From positions 20,230,589 through 20,294,588 of the forward strand of contig OZ038320.1 in the NCBI GenBank assembly GCA_964035795.1: 64,000 nucleotides of DNA. Direction: 5' to 3'. Shown here in pieces: positions 46,201 to 60,700 of the stretch. How positions within the stretch are numbered: the first letter of the stretch is position 1; the number at the start of each line of letters is the position of its first letter. This DNA comes from Pterobdella sp. o SKG-2022 (Eukaryota > Annelida > Clitellata > Hirudinida > Piscicolidae). A program made the position numbers and the translations under genes. The notes under the pieces are model-generated. The model was not told where the DNA came from, made no database searches, and saw only the letters and a program-made list of their open reading frames with translations.

Positions 46201-49161
46201 AGGTCTAACTCATCCAAAAAAAATGATAAAAACAAATGTGTATGAAATTTGTTGAAATTGAAGAAAATATATAATATTAAATACAGAAACTGTTTTTGAA
46301 AATTGTATATAACTTCTTTGAAACATGACCACAATTTATTATTAAAAATAAAAGTCTTCAATAAGCTTTGGATCTTTAATCTTTACATTAGAGAATGTCT
46401 TGTAACTATTGCAAATGGAAATCCAAAATGCTTATAGAGTGGTTAATAATGATGTTATATTACTTTATACTGAAACTCAACACGATAGAATGTGTAACAG
46501 GCTTGTAACCATTTATTAAATGCTATTCTTGAAAGTATTTTTAAAATTTTTGTTTTTTTAGATTTTGAATATCAATTTCACCCACGGTTTAGAATGCCCA
46601 TGAATAAGGTTAGTGACAATATAACCATGGCATGAGTCAAACTATTTATTAAATTTAATTCCTATGTAGACTTAGTCACTTTTTCGCTCTGAGAAAATTT
46701 TTTGCTATAAACTTCGATTATAACTCTAATTTTTCAAAAAACATTGTACTTTTTAATTAATTCCAACCTAACTCAAACGAAAACGTTTTTATAAACTGCC
46801 ATTTACAAACAATAAGATAATGCAAACATTTTTGAAAAAAAACTTCAGCTGACAACCAAAAACAATGTTAAAATGAAGCTTCGCATGCGATGTGTGTTTT
46901 TAATATAAATGAAAAAATCACTTTTTGATTTTTTTAAACATTTTTTATTGCTATTTCATCCTTCACTTTTTTATGACATTTTGGCACTATAAAAACAATT
47001 TTTCAATAAAAAATGATACTCACGGTTTGCTCTTTTTTCACACATCCGACAAGTTTGTTATTGTAATGACAATAGCGGAAAGGACTAGAATTACTAATAA
47101 CCATTCATATCTTTTGAAAAACTGATTTTTGTATTTTTCGTATAAAAACTAGCGGTTTGAATTCAAAGCAAAAAATTATTTTATTTAAACTGTCAAATTT
47201 AAACATCAAATAACAAAATTCTTTCCACTAATTTGCTCATAAATTGAATTATTTCAAATAAATTTATAATTGAAAATCATAATCAAAGCTTATAAAATTT
47301 TTGAATCTTCAATATACAAACATGAAATTGTGTGCAATACCAAATACTACTTCAACTAAGCTTGGAAAACTCAAAAAATGTTAAAAGAAAATTTTAAAAC
47401 CATTATCATTGCTTCATTTAAATAGAAAAAATGTTTTCAAATACCAAAAGTTGCAATGCCAACAAAGGCTTGATGGAGGTAATGATGATGGATTGGCAAA
47501 CGCTGTCATTTGTATATCCGTAGTGTGTGCATTTTATTTTTAATTCCAATTTCTCCATTTTAAACTTATTTTTCTTATTTTTTACAAAAACTACTGAATA
47601 CTGATTCCGTCAAAAACAATTAATTGAAAACTAGTTTGAAATCAAAGAAATATGAGGAAGTAGACTAACGTTAACTCAAATATAACTTACAGGCATCAAA
47701 AGCGTTTCTGGAATATTTGATTAGCTGAACGCATGTCGTTATTACAACTCAACGTGTCGATTTACTTCCGCTCCTAGCTCTGAAAATGCTATTTTTAGCT
47801 CTTAATTTTTAATTAAATTTTTCAAAAAATGTTTATCTTAATTCTTTTTCAAAAAGATTCAGAATTAGTTTTCAGCTAATCAATGTTACCCTTTAAATTA
47901 CCAAGGCAAATCTTTTTTTTGCACAAAAACTAGATGAGTTATAAATCTGAATTTTTGTATACTTTTATGGTTAGGAATTCAATATAACTGTTTTGAGTTA
48001 AAGTTTTGAAACTTTTCATTTTTTTTCATGTTGAAAATTAATAAAAAAGCTTTTTAAATTCCAAATTGTGACAAGTTGAACATGTATTTACAGATTTATA
48101 ATCGCAAAAACAAAATTCAACTATTAGGCATGAAAACTCGAAAGAAGTTTTGACCTTGCCTAAGTAAAATCCTTTAGATTACAGTTCGAATGATTCTTTT
48201 TTATTCAAATAACCATTATATTCTTTTAAATTTTTTGAAAACGAATAAGTTGCAACAATAAAATTTACTTCTTTATTTCCTTCGATTGTCGAAGCCTTTT
48301 ATAAAATAGAACTCTACGGTTGCTCAAGACTGCATAAATATGTTGGCGCAACAAAAGAAAATACATTGGATTGTTAATAAAACAAACTGTTTCAACATTT
48401 TTTGAGTTTTTTGGGAGTTCATAGAAATTAAACATAATTGAAAGCAAAAAAAATAATATGAAAAAATAAGGCTTGTTTATTTCGATACTGAGTACCGATA
48501 TTTTGAATTTCTTTACAAATAATAAACCTTTTTTAGAAAGTTTCATTCATTTCAAAATAAATTTTTATTACTTTTTGCCTTATTTTCAAGTTAACAACCT
48601 TCTGACAGTTTTCTAATTCATCTTCTAAATAATGAGGTCATAATTATTAGAAATTTGGATGGTTAGCATCTTACATAAATTTCTTATGTTCACTCAACAG
48701 ATGCTTGAAGTTGAAAATTTAGTTTTTAATAAATATTTAATGAATTTTTGAGTCTTTTTTTTTAAATTCTTTCATCAATTTGTATTCATAAAACGACTGG
48801 TCAATTCTTTAGACAGTGAGCTTTACTGAATGTATCTATTAGGGCAAAGAAAAACATTTACCGTAGAGATAACCTCAAATATCACATAGGCTCTTTGAAG
48901 CTATAAAATATCCAAAAGCAAATACAAACTATCATTATTGTTTCACAATATGCACACAAAAAAGGATGTCTTTAAAAATATGTCAAATATTTTAATATTC
49001 AAAAATAAAGATTGAAACTACTAAGTCCCATTGAGTTTTTTGCTAATATATGTGAATCATAGTAATTGATAAACCAAAGTTCAGCAAATCAAAAAATATA
49101 AACAGTCAATAATTAATAAGTGTAATTTTGTATTCGTGACAGGTCTAGATAATGTCTTAGT

Positions 49162-51709
49162 ATGGCCAGAGAAATCACAAAATACACTTATCTTTCCAAC
49201 TCAAATGTTCTGGAAAATGACGATGAAGAAAATGAAAACGTAGAAACAAAAAGTAAGAAAATATTTAACAAAAGTGATAATTTTAAACCGAAAAAAAAAT
49301 TGAATGGGAGTTTCGAAAAGAGTATTCTAGCTAGAAACAATCCCAAAGCTAATATTAACGACGTGAAAATTGAAAAAAAAAATTATATTGAAACGATTCA
49401 TAACCTCGATATTGCCAATAAGACGACCAATGGAAATTGCGTGAGAGATTGGACAACTGAAAAAAATAATGTCAGCGAAGGATTGAAAAATACGGTAACA
49501 AATAATGTTAATTGCTCTGGCAAGAATGTTGATGTGATCAGCGATGCTCACAATAATCATCATTTTCTTAACGAAAAGTTTAATAGCAATTCAAAAATAA
49601 AACCTCAAGCCGAAATCGGCTATGAAAAGAATGTGAAAACTGAGAAAGTAAGTTCAAGTAAAAGTGATTTTAGGAAAGAAAACATCAAGAATGACAAAAA
49701 AAATTCAAGTATTTCACAAACAAAAGACCAAACTAATTGTACTGTAGAAAAATTAAACAGAAATAATTCTTCTAATAAAGAACACTCAGAATGCACTCAT
49801 TGCTCCAATGAGGACCTTTTTTGCACTCAAAATGAATTTTTCAATAGCCATATTTTGTCTCAAAACTCTCAGCCAAATGAGAAATATACGTTATCAAACT
49901 TGAATAAAATGGACAATGTATTACCAAACTGCAAAAACGAGCAGAAACAAGAACCAATGCAAAATTTCAAAAGTATTCAATCTCACACACAAAACCACGA
50001 AAACTGTGCAAGCCAGTATTCATCTTATTTGTCTTCGAATGGATTGATCTTTGCTGGTTCAATTCTTTTGATGGAAGCGATTTCTCAGAGTAGATCTGAT
50101 TTGGTAGATTACCTTATCAGTAATCACCAAGAACTATCTTTAGACCTCAACTCTAGGGACAAGACTGGCAGCAATGTTCTTTTCTACGCCACGTCGGTCA
50201 GTGTACCTATGAAATCAGCTTTTAAACTTTTATTTTTGAAGTTATTTATTCACATACTCAAATTAAAGTGTCATGAAACCCACCCCAGGTTGGTAGTGTA
50301 TCTGACGTAGACAAACTTGTAGTAGCAGGATGCCAAGTTGTTTCTGATTATGAAAACAGAACAGTTTTAATGCAGGCGGCACTGAGCGATCGAATCGACA
50401 CGGCAAAGTATTTAGTGACGTGTGCTCGCCACATCGGACTGGATATCCACCAGGTTGACCTTTCAGGCAAAAATGCCCTCTTCTACGCGTGAGTACCAGT
50501 TGCTTTCATCTATACTATTTAAAATTATTTTTCAATTTTTTAAGCGAAACTTTTTATGTTAAGCTTTTTGATGCTTTTAAACAATTTTTTCAAAAATTTT
50601 CAACATTTTCTGTTAAATCTTATTTTATTCACACAGATGAAAACAAAATCACGTTTATACTTTTGTTGAAAAAAATTTTCTTACAAAATGCTTTTAAAAG
50701 TTTAATTATCTTTTTAAATTTTTTACAATGCAATAAAATGTTTTTGATGTGATTGAGCTTGAAAAATGAAAATATAGGAACCAGTCTTGGAAAGTTATGA
50801 AAACTTTGAACCTGTTCAAAATATTTATCTTTCGAAACACTAATATAGATGTCAAATATAACTTATAGATTCAAAGAACTTAGTGTTTTTATTTCTAATA
50901 TTTTCTTTAGAAAAATAAAGTTACTGAAAATTCAGTTGAAAAATTCTATTGTATAAATCTTTTAATTTGGTTCAATGTTTACTCGTATGTTTGCCTCGTT
51001 CTTTCGTCATATTTACCCATTAACTTTTTTCATCTCTGATGATTTGATTATTAATTATATTTCGAATATTTCTTGGAAGCAAACTTAGTGTTAATCAATT
51101 TTATAGAAATGAAGACAATAGTTCTGTTTGGTTCAAACTTTTCTTAGTTACCCTTTGATAGACACTTGTGAATTCAATTTTATTGTCAAGCAAACAACAG
51201 AATTTCATTCCAGTTCATATTTACAATAAATTGATATATATCATTTAACACGATTCTTTTTAATTTTTTTTATACTTTTTTGCATTCATAACTAAAAATT
51301 GTAAATATACCATTTTCACGAGAATGAAACCATTGATTTTTTGAATTCAACAAATAGTTTTTGATGCTGACACGAAAAAGATTAATTCAAAAGTTTTACC
51401 GTTTGAATAATTTAATTGAAGTTACAAATTTATTTCTCTTAATTTCTAAACTTTAGGAATGTTCTTTAAGCTTCAGGAATTTTTTCAAAAAACTTCAATT
51501 GAAAATGAAATTTTAATACATAGATTAGCACTACATTTAAACATAATTTTCTTAAATAGACAAAAATTATTTAATGCTAGTTCAGTGAGCTTTTTGCTTT
51601 CTCTTTATTAACATTCCACTGCCGTGTGTCTGCATTACTGTAATATTTATGCCATCAACAAAATTTTTCAGTTTTCAGAAATTTATGGTATTTCCATGTT
51701 TTTAAAAAA

Positions 51710-51757
<48 letters not shown>

Positions 51758-54700
51758 CCATATGGTTTGAAATTAATTCTAAAAAATATTTAATTAAAAT
51801 AACAATTAGAATAATTATTCAAGTGATTATTATCAGGTTTGTTGGAATTTGCATGTTTAAAGTTTCCAATGTTTCAAAATCACGAGTTTATAAGTAACTT
51901 CCCACTTATAGCTATGAATTTTCTAAATAATTATTCTGAAGAATCTTCTCTTAATTTGCTGGAGTCTAAAAAATTAGTTTTCAATTTCGACTAAATGAAT
52001 TATTTTAAAAATGAAAGAAATATTTATTTATAATAAAAATAAAAGGTTTCAAGCCTAGCTCAAACAAAAGCTTTTGCAAAGGTTTTTGTAGTTAATTTTA
52101 CACTCAATGATTTCAGGAAGTTGAAATCTCTGTGAGGCATATGACCAATTATTCCAATTTTAAAGCAAAAATTTGCTTTTTCGTAGTGAATAAAACTTCA
52201 TAGAAAACTTCACAAAATGAAAAAAGTTAATTATGTTTTTAAAAAGAAAGTTCTTACAAAAACAATAAAAATTCCTTCAAATATTTTCAGTAATTATTAG
52301 CCACTCATTGTTTTAAAAATTTTGAATATTTGAATAGTAAGTAAAAACATTGACACTATTCAACTAAGTTTCTATGATATGATTTTAAAACAGGATAAAA
52401 CAAAATATTCGTTTTTTTAATATTTACAGTGTATTCTTGAAGTAAATTTCAGAAAGAATTTTTCTGTCCAACACCCATAAAACGAAAGTTCAAAAATTTT
52501 CAATAAACTTAAAGTTGTTATTGATTCTTTAATAAAATCTCACAATTTTAGTTTAAAAGGATACGTTTTGAATGATTCAAACTCAAATTATATCAAAAAC
52601 TCATATTTATAGCTGAAAATTACATTTATTTACTAAGTACACAACATAATTCCTTTGAACTAATGAAAATTCCTTTAAACAAATTTTCAGAATTTCAATT
52701 TTGTCCAAAGCTTTTGTCATAAATCCTCATCACTAATTATTCTTAAAACCACCCAAAATCAAGACAAATGATAAGCAACTGGAAAATGAATTTTTCGTGT
52801 ATTCTTTTGATTTTATTGGAAAGATTTCTAAATTAAACTAGTTTAAAACATCATACTTTAGCATAGTGCACTGCCCATGCTATAAAGCTAATGTAATTAT
52901 AGAGTTATTGCTTTTTAGCTAATTATATTCCACTAATAAACTGTGTATTTTTTGGCCATGATGCTTTGACAATTTCAAATAATATACTGAAGGAGTATAA
53001 ATTAGTCGATTCTTGAATAGGCGCAAAAGCTAACATTCCTTCATACATCACCAAAATATACATCTACACGTATCCATAAACAAACAGTAGGGTAAATTGA
53101 AAGTTTTTTAGCTGAAAAACAAGATGTTTTAAAAAAATTTCATATACAATATCAATATTAGAATATGAATATTCAACATATATAGCTTCAAGGTAATTTA
53201 TTTCATAAAACTTTTATTTTTAATCAGCGTTAATGACAACTAGTGTTGATTTGTGTATAAAGCTTGAAGGGTAAAAACAATAAAGAAAATGAGGATTTTA
53301 TAGTGATTAAAGTTGAAAAAACACATGTGGAAATACTAAAATTTGCTGTACCATCATAATGCCCTGAATAAAAATAAATTGTAAAAAATCACCTATCAGG
53401 CATTATGCAGACACGAGCAAAAAGCATTTATCATCATCAGTGTTCCAAGTCTTTTTCACTTCATCATCTAATGTGTATTTAAACATATGTCGATAATTTA
53501 ATATTCAACAACTGTGAAATTTCTCAGATATGAATGTATTGTTCAAGTACTCATAATTTGAAAATGGATTTTGCCCAATTGAGGATTAATAACCTTGCTA
53601 ATGAAGTTTTTCTTATTTTGCAACATATCGAATTTATATTTCACACGTGTTTTCCATCTTAACAAGATAATAATCCAGTAACATTTTTCAAATAGAACTT
53701 ATTTTATGTTTGTTCATCTATTTTTAGTGGAGATGTGTGCAATTATACGAGCTGAAAAACTAGTTGCCACAAAGGCAGATCAATGGCCATTGAAAGAGTA
53801 ACAAAGAGTACTAGTTTATTCAGTGGATGTAGCAAATTTGAACAAATCTCTCACAACTGTTAACGTTTTATTCTGTTTGAAAACCAAAATAATTATAATT
53901 TGAAGAAACTGTATGAAGTTTGAGTATAATTTATATTTTTTGTTTGTGATAATTGAAATTAACGAAAGTTTTTCTTTATAGTTAAATAATATTCTATGAA
54001 ATATTATTTAAAAATTTTTTTTTTTATTTTAATTAAAAATAAAAAACCAAAATATTATTGTTAAAGGTTCTTATTCCTAATTACTTCGAGTTTAATGTTT
54101 AGATTTGTCGTTGAACATTTTCCTAATCTCTCTTTTATATTCCATTATTTGTTCTTGAACTTCAATTTTTTGTGATTATGTTAAATATTTCTTATTTTAA
54201 TTTTTGTATAGATTATTTTGGTTTTCAAACTTTTTTGTTTTTAAACTATTTTATATGCATTTTGAGGTTTTAAATGTAAATGTGTGGATAATTAGGAGAG
54301 TGTGGTTTTCACCAACGTAAATCTTTAATTTTATAAAAAAATTTCCATTCAAAGTTTTTATGATCGTATTTTATGCTTTAAATCACTCTTAACAATAAGC
54401 TCATTGAAGTTTTTTGGCAAAAGACATGAAAAAAAATTTTTCAAAAAGATTTAAGCGAAATTAAAGTATTAAAAAGCCAATTAAAACTATATTCAATTTT
54501 TACAATTTCATCGCAGTGTTGAGAGTAACAGTACAAGAATGCTAGAATATTTGATAATAAAAGCTGATTTACAAGCCAACACTATCACACTCGATGACAA
54601 CTCTACACTTTTGATGCATGCTGCAGCCACTGGAAACGAAAAAATGGTTTTTTTTCTAATTCAAGAATATAAAAGAAGAATGAAATATTTTCAATCTCAA

Positions 54701-57700
54701 AAAGAAGAATTTAATGGCTATTTGGCTAATGGAGATATAGTCGATAGTAACTCAATTGGAGAAAATAATCGATACACTGAAAATATTAAAAGTGATTCTT
54801 TCTCCCATGATTTTAATTCAAATATATTTAATCTTACGATCAATTATTACGATATAAACTTTGAGAATTCAAAAGGAGAAAATGTTTTGTTTTATGGTGT
54901 TCAGTCTAATAATGCAGATGTTGTGAAAATTTTAGTAGAAAATGGAGCGGATCCTTTGAAGAAAAACAAAAACGGAATGAATGTTGTATCTTACGCCATG
55001 AATAATTCTTCTTCTGAAATAGTCTGTGTTATTTTAAAAGCAAGTAAGAACTCATCATTAATTAATACGAAAGATTTAAACAGTGAAAATGAAATGAATT
55101 TAGATAATGTTGATGCGTTTGGAAAAGAAACGTGCTCTTTGGACGATTTCAGAGAGCATCCAAGTTTTAAAAAAAGGAGCTTTTCAAAAAATAACGATGC
55201 TAGTACAGAAACAACCTGTGATTTTCGAAAAAATTTTTTTTGTTTCGAAAACATTGATAAAAATAAACCCATTTTGCCACTTGAAAACACCATTAATGTA
55301 AAATTTCTGAAAAACCAAACTTCACTTGCTTTTCCAAATAAATATGTTGATGCTTCAAAAAATATTAAGAAGAACATGAATGACCGTACTCCCACCACAC
55401 AATCTCAACATTGCTTTTGCACAGAGTGCTTGCAGAAAAGTGATGAAGAAGAAATTGATGGACTTTTGGTTGATGGGGTTACTTATGAAAACGAAAAAGC
55501 TCTGAATGATAGTGGATATAATATGGAAGAAGATAACACTGATAAAAGTTCTGTTTGTGGCATAAAAAGCGAAAAAATAAATGATAAGAATAAAGTTGAT
55601 CAGAACGGACATGTTTTTGTAGTAATTGAAAAAAACGTAGAAAATTTTGACTTAAACAAAAAAAGAGGAGTTATTAATGAAAAAGTTGAAAAAAGTAACA
55701 TGCATTCACTTGATGGTGAAAGCCATGCAGTTGAAAAAAAAAGTATCACAAAGATATCACAACAACTGATAAGAAACAATGATGAAAATGTTCATAGTTG
55801 TACCAATGTTAACCAAAACCAAAAAGAAAACCAGAAAAAATTTAATGATAAAAAAACAAAAAAAAATTCAAAAATTAGCGGTTCTTATGATTCTCCTAAG
55901 AGCTCTTTCGCTGAAAGCTGTGAAAACAAAACAGAATGCCATCACAACAATAAAAATGTGCATTTGGAGGGAAAAATTAATGAAATAAATTTAGTTAATA
56001 AAGAAATTGACATTGTTAAAGACGCCAAAAGTAATGAAATCAACGATAAAAAAATAAATATCCCTCGGAGGCTGAATGATAAAAACGAAGGCAATAAAGA
56101 AAATAAAAACACAATCCAACTAAATAGAAATAATCTTTTAGAAAACAAAAGAGATTTCAAAATTAAGTTTTTAACAAATAAAAATGACGGCCTTGAACAA
56201 AACATCACAGACAAAATTAACGATAACGGCATTAAGGGACAGCAAGACATAATAGACAACATTAAGAGTACTCGAATGGACGTTTCGAGCGACAAAAGTA
56301 TCTACATCAGTGACCCCTTCAACTACAAAAGTACATTCAAAGAAGACAATGTAAAAAATGCTGACAGCTGTTTTGATAGTGATGACAACACATATGGCAG
56401 TAGTAGTGGGATTTCTAGTAGGTCCAGTAACAACAGTATTTGTGAATTATATAACAAAGATGAATTTTATAAAAAAAGCATTATTTTTGAGAATTATAGT
56501 AATAAAAAAAATATAAAAGAAGGTGATGTAGAAGCTCAAAATGATAGAGATATAAACAAAAATAGCAATCTTGAAATTGATAGTAATTGTATTAATGTCA
56601 CAAAGGGCATTATCAGAAATGAAAAAAACCATAAAAATGCTAATATGGAAACTAATGAAAAATCAATTAACAACAGCGATAATTTCTTCGAAAATATTGT
56701 TTCTGAAAATAATATGAGTAACCAGAGACGACATAATGAAGTAGAGAAAATTTATGCATCTGCAATTAATTCTTCTGGCATTTTCAATAAGGATAAAGAC
56801 GTTAATTTCAATGGAAATAACGAAATCGGCATAAATTCTGATTATAATTACAGTCTGAAAATTATTAAAAATAAAAGTGAAAATATAAGTTTAAAAACGT
56901 GTATGGACGTTTGCACTAACATAAACACAAAATACTATAATTCCCCTTTCATTGAAAATTTAAAAAAAAATGGAGAAAATGTTGGAAAAAATAATGGTGA
57001 GGTTTTCACATTCATCAACGAAGAAAGGAACAAAAAATTTATAAAAAGTATTAGCGAAAATAATATACAGATACACAGCAGTCAAAAGAAAAAAAATAAT
57101 TACAGTGAAAAAATAAAGCCTTCAAAAAGCATAAGCCACTCCACAAAAGATGAACCTAAACATTCGGTAGCTTCACATCAAAATGACTTTCACGAAATGG
57201 TCGGTGCTCAAAAAAACTGTTCATCAGAAATAAATGAAAACCCTCACCATGATGAGAATTGTGAGCTTATAGACGGAGATGAAGTAATTAGTGATGAGGA
57301 TATTAACCTAAAAAGCACAGATTTGTGTATAATAAATAAACACCAGCATAAGCATGTTTCCTCAAAAAATAAAAATACGAAAAGTTATTTAAATGGAAAC
57401 CATTTTGAAAAACAAACAGAAAATCAACAAAACCACAGCTGCCAAAATAATTCTTCAAAACTCCAAAATAAAAAGTTAGAAAACAACAAAAAACTACTCA
57501 ATTATAATTATTTCAACAATTCAATTAAGCAGGCTAATTATGACAGTAGAGAATACTATGAAGAGCAATTATTTCAAAGCCGTGATAACAAAAGTAGGGA
57601 ATTAATTCAGTATCTGATAGAAGTTGGTGAAGATGAGTTAGCTTTGCAGCATTTAAGAGTGATTATTTCTAACTGCGAATATTCTCTAAAAAACAAAATG

Positions 57701-60700
57701 GTTGTACAAGATAAGGGAAAAAATATTTCAACTGAACCGAGAAAAAGCAAGATACAAGAAAATCACACAAAGAGACAGCTTGAAACCCCCATTGACACTA
57801 GTACTATATGCTTGGAAAACAAAAAACTAAATTCGTACGATGGAAACATTGAAGTAGAAAAATGTTTTACTTTCATTAATAAAAATAGTTTAGATGATAA
57901 TGAAGCATATCAACCATTTGATTTATCCAATTCAAATGCTTCAAGTACCTGCACTCTCAATCAAGCCATTTCAAAGTTGCCATCTTTAAATAATAAAGAA
58001 AATATAATTCAAAACAATGAGTTCAATGGTATTAAAAGCAAAAATTTTTTAAATGATGAAAAGGATAATGTTAGTTTGTATAAAGAAAATAGAAAAATTA
58101 ATATAAATGACTTCAATAAATTGGACAGGCCGGGCATGAAAATTACTAAAAACGTCGGAAAAAACTGCATTGTTGATGAAGAAGAGAAAAATGAAAAAAT
58201 GGAAATAAGTAATGGTCAAAAAAAATCTCAAAATAATATAAAAACTTTGTTTGATGAAACTGAAAATAATAATTTAGGCATTATTTATTCAATTGACGGG
58301 ATAAAGCAAAATAATCTCAAATATAGCTTAAATTACATCCAGGATAATCACAATAGTCAGTTAACCAAAAACATCGAAAGATTAGACAAACTGAAAAATT
58401 TAAGAGACGAGACAGGTTGTAACTTATTAATGAGTGCTTGTAAGCAACCTCTCAAACACTCGATTGATATTTTTCAAAAAAATACTAATGCGACTAAGAT
58501 CAAAGAAAAAGACTGCAAAGGTACTAATGGTGATAGTGTGAGGAATGATAGCAACGAAGCATCGATCAAGCGGCTAGAATTAGTGAAATTTTTATGTGAA
58601 GTTTTGAAAATTGACCCTGAAAAAACAAACAAACAAAATAGAACAGCCTTATTCTTTGCAGTTGAAAGTGGCAATTTAGCCATAACATCATACTTATTGA
58701 GAAAATCAAAAAGAATTTGCAGTGATAACAATGGCAAAAGCATTTTAATGGTGGCTGTAGCGACAGGAAATCAATTAACAGTTTCAGAAATTCTAGCTTC
58801 AAGGTTTTCTTCAGAGCTTCTCCCACTCAAAGATATTACAGGAAAAACAGTGCTTCATTATTCAGCAATGCAAGATGCTTGTTTACACAATTCATTAGTT
58901 TTAGATACTCTTTTGAGGTTTGAAGAGAATCTCTTCAGAGATAAATCTCCACTACACAAGGTGACCAATGCTCAAAAACTATGAAAATTATATATTGTTA
59001 AAGAATTTCGTAAAAAATTTTTTTTTCATAAATGGCTGATTATAATAAAAAGATTTTTTAATTTTCCAGTCGAAGAGGAACACGAAATATGACCCTGATG
59101 AGGCTGATAACGAAGGCAGAACAGCTCTGATGATGGCCTGCCAAGCAGGAAACAAGTCTGCAGTGATGCGACTTTTGAACGAGGCAGCCGTTTTAACAGA
59201 CCGGAAAGATTTGAAAGGCCGTACAGCTTTGCATTATTGCTTTTTTGGCAATCAAACAAGCCTGGCTTGTGTAAGTTGTTTGTTAATGAGAGGACTGGAT
59301 CCAAACCATAGTGATGATGAAGGAAAAACTCCATTAATGCTGGCTTGTAATGCGTGCGCTGTCACAAATATCCCTGTCATACGAAAACTTACTGATTTTG
59401 GAGCAAACCCAGTTGTTCAAGATAAGGATGGAAATGATTCATTCAACTACCTCCCTGTATATAACTCCGACTATGTTAAAGCTATATTGAAAGAAAAATC
59501 AGGTAAGTTGATAATTATTTTTTAACCATTTGAAATATGGAAGATTAATTTCAAAGAATTACGTATGATAAAAATGTCTCATTATTTAGCGTTTTTCCAT
59601 GCTTCATACTCGCCCCATTGATCTCCATGTTTTAGGCAGCTCGTGCTATGTGCCGCTATTATTTGCACTAAAAAGATGAACAAGTTATAAGCTTTGTAAA
59701 GAACAATTGAAACTCTATAACAAAAAAATATTATTTTTTTGATTTTCAAATATGCAAAAAATAAAATGGTTTTAATTCTCTATTAATGACTATAACCCTT
59801 TGTTTTATTCTTTTATACATAAAATAACTCGTAATACTTCATTTTCTTAATAACAAGGGCCATCTTTTTTTAGTATTTTTGCTTTTTTTAATTAGATACA
59901 TAAAATTTTTTAAAATTGCTTCCATAAATAAATGTGAACATTAGGAATATGGTTAAATATTAATGAGAAAAAATAATGTGCATAAAATAATGAAAAGTTT
60001 TCATTGGAGCTGAATCAGAATATAAAATAATTCTAAAAAAGTATTAGTTTGGTTCACTATGAATTGAATACTCTAAACAAAAACGATTCGAACTTCAGCT
60101 CCAATTATTATTTTCTATTGTGATCTAGGTAAAATACTCTCAAACACATTTTTTATTGTTAAAACAACATCCATTGTTATCTATTCACTTAGGAATTGTT
60201 ATTTTGTGACAAAATAGTCCATTTGTTGAAAAAGTAAAAAAGCTCCAAAATGACTGTAGTCTGCATAGTATGCACATCGTGCGTTTTGCCTCTCCATGCA
60301 GAACACACAAACTCCAGGCATCTACATAATTATGAAAAGATGCTCTTGGTTTTTAATTCAATTTTTTATGGAACAGTTAAATTTCGATGTGTAACTAATT
60401 AATGTTGTAGAAATGGTTTTTTTGTGTCAAAGTTAGCTTGTAATGAAGCTCAAAAATTGCCACGAATTTTTGAAAGGTATTGTCTACAACAGGTTTGAAA
60501 TATTGATAGAGAAAAGTTGAAAAATATAAAAAATGTGTGTACATTATTCCAGATAAAAAAGTATAATTTTCACTAAGTTTAACTTTATCATAGGACTTTA
60601 AAAGACTGCATTATAGTAATGCAATTAATTTGAGAACGAAAAAATAGCAAAATTATGTATTGCAATAAATTTTGCAAGTTGACGCTTATGACTAATTTGA

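Larger units (their letters stand above)
37853..49161. other. 11-kb stretch without a recognised gene
   Basis: Long AT-rich region between the MRM3-like gene and the ankyrin-CARD gene, whose transcripts diverge. I found no exon that matches a known family on either strand. Open frames are short and biased to Phe, Lys, Ile and Asn, as expected by chance at this composition. Exceptions worth noting are a possible coding frame beside the gap at 42785 and a GC-richer patch at about 44440-44535. The 3' end presumably holds the promoter and 5' UTR of the ankyrin-CARD gene. Confidence 0.5.

Noticed and set aside
48265..48546. 93-codon minus-strand ORF
   Set aside because: Phe/Leu/Lys-rich composition expected by chance in AT-rich DNA, no domain, no splice context.
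54991..58826. Several minus-strand ORFs inside the giant ankyrin exon
   Set aside because: They are shadows of the long plus-strand frame, rich in Phe, Ile and Leu because the opposite strand codes Lys and Asn.
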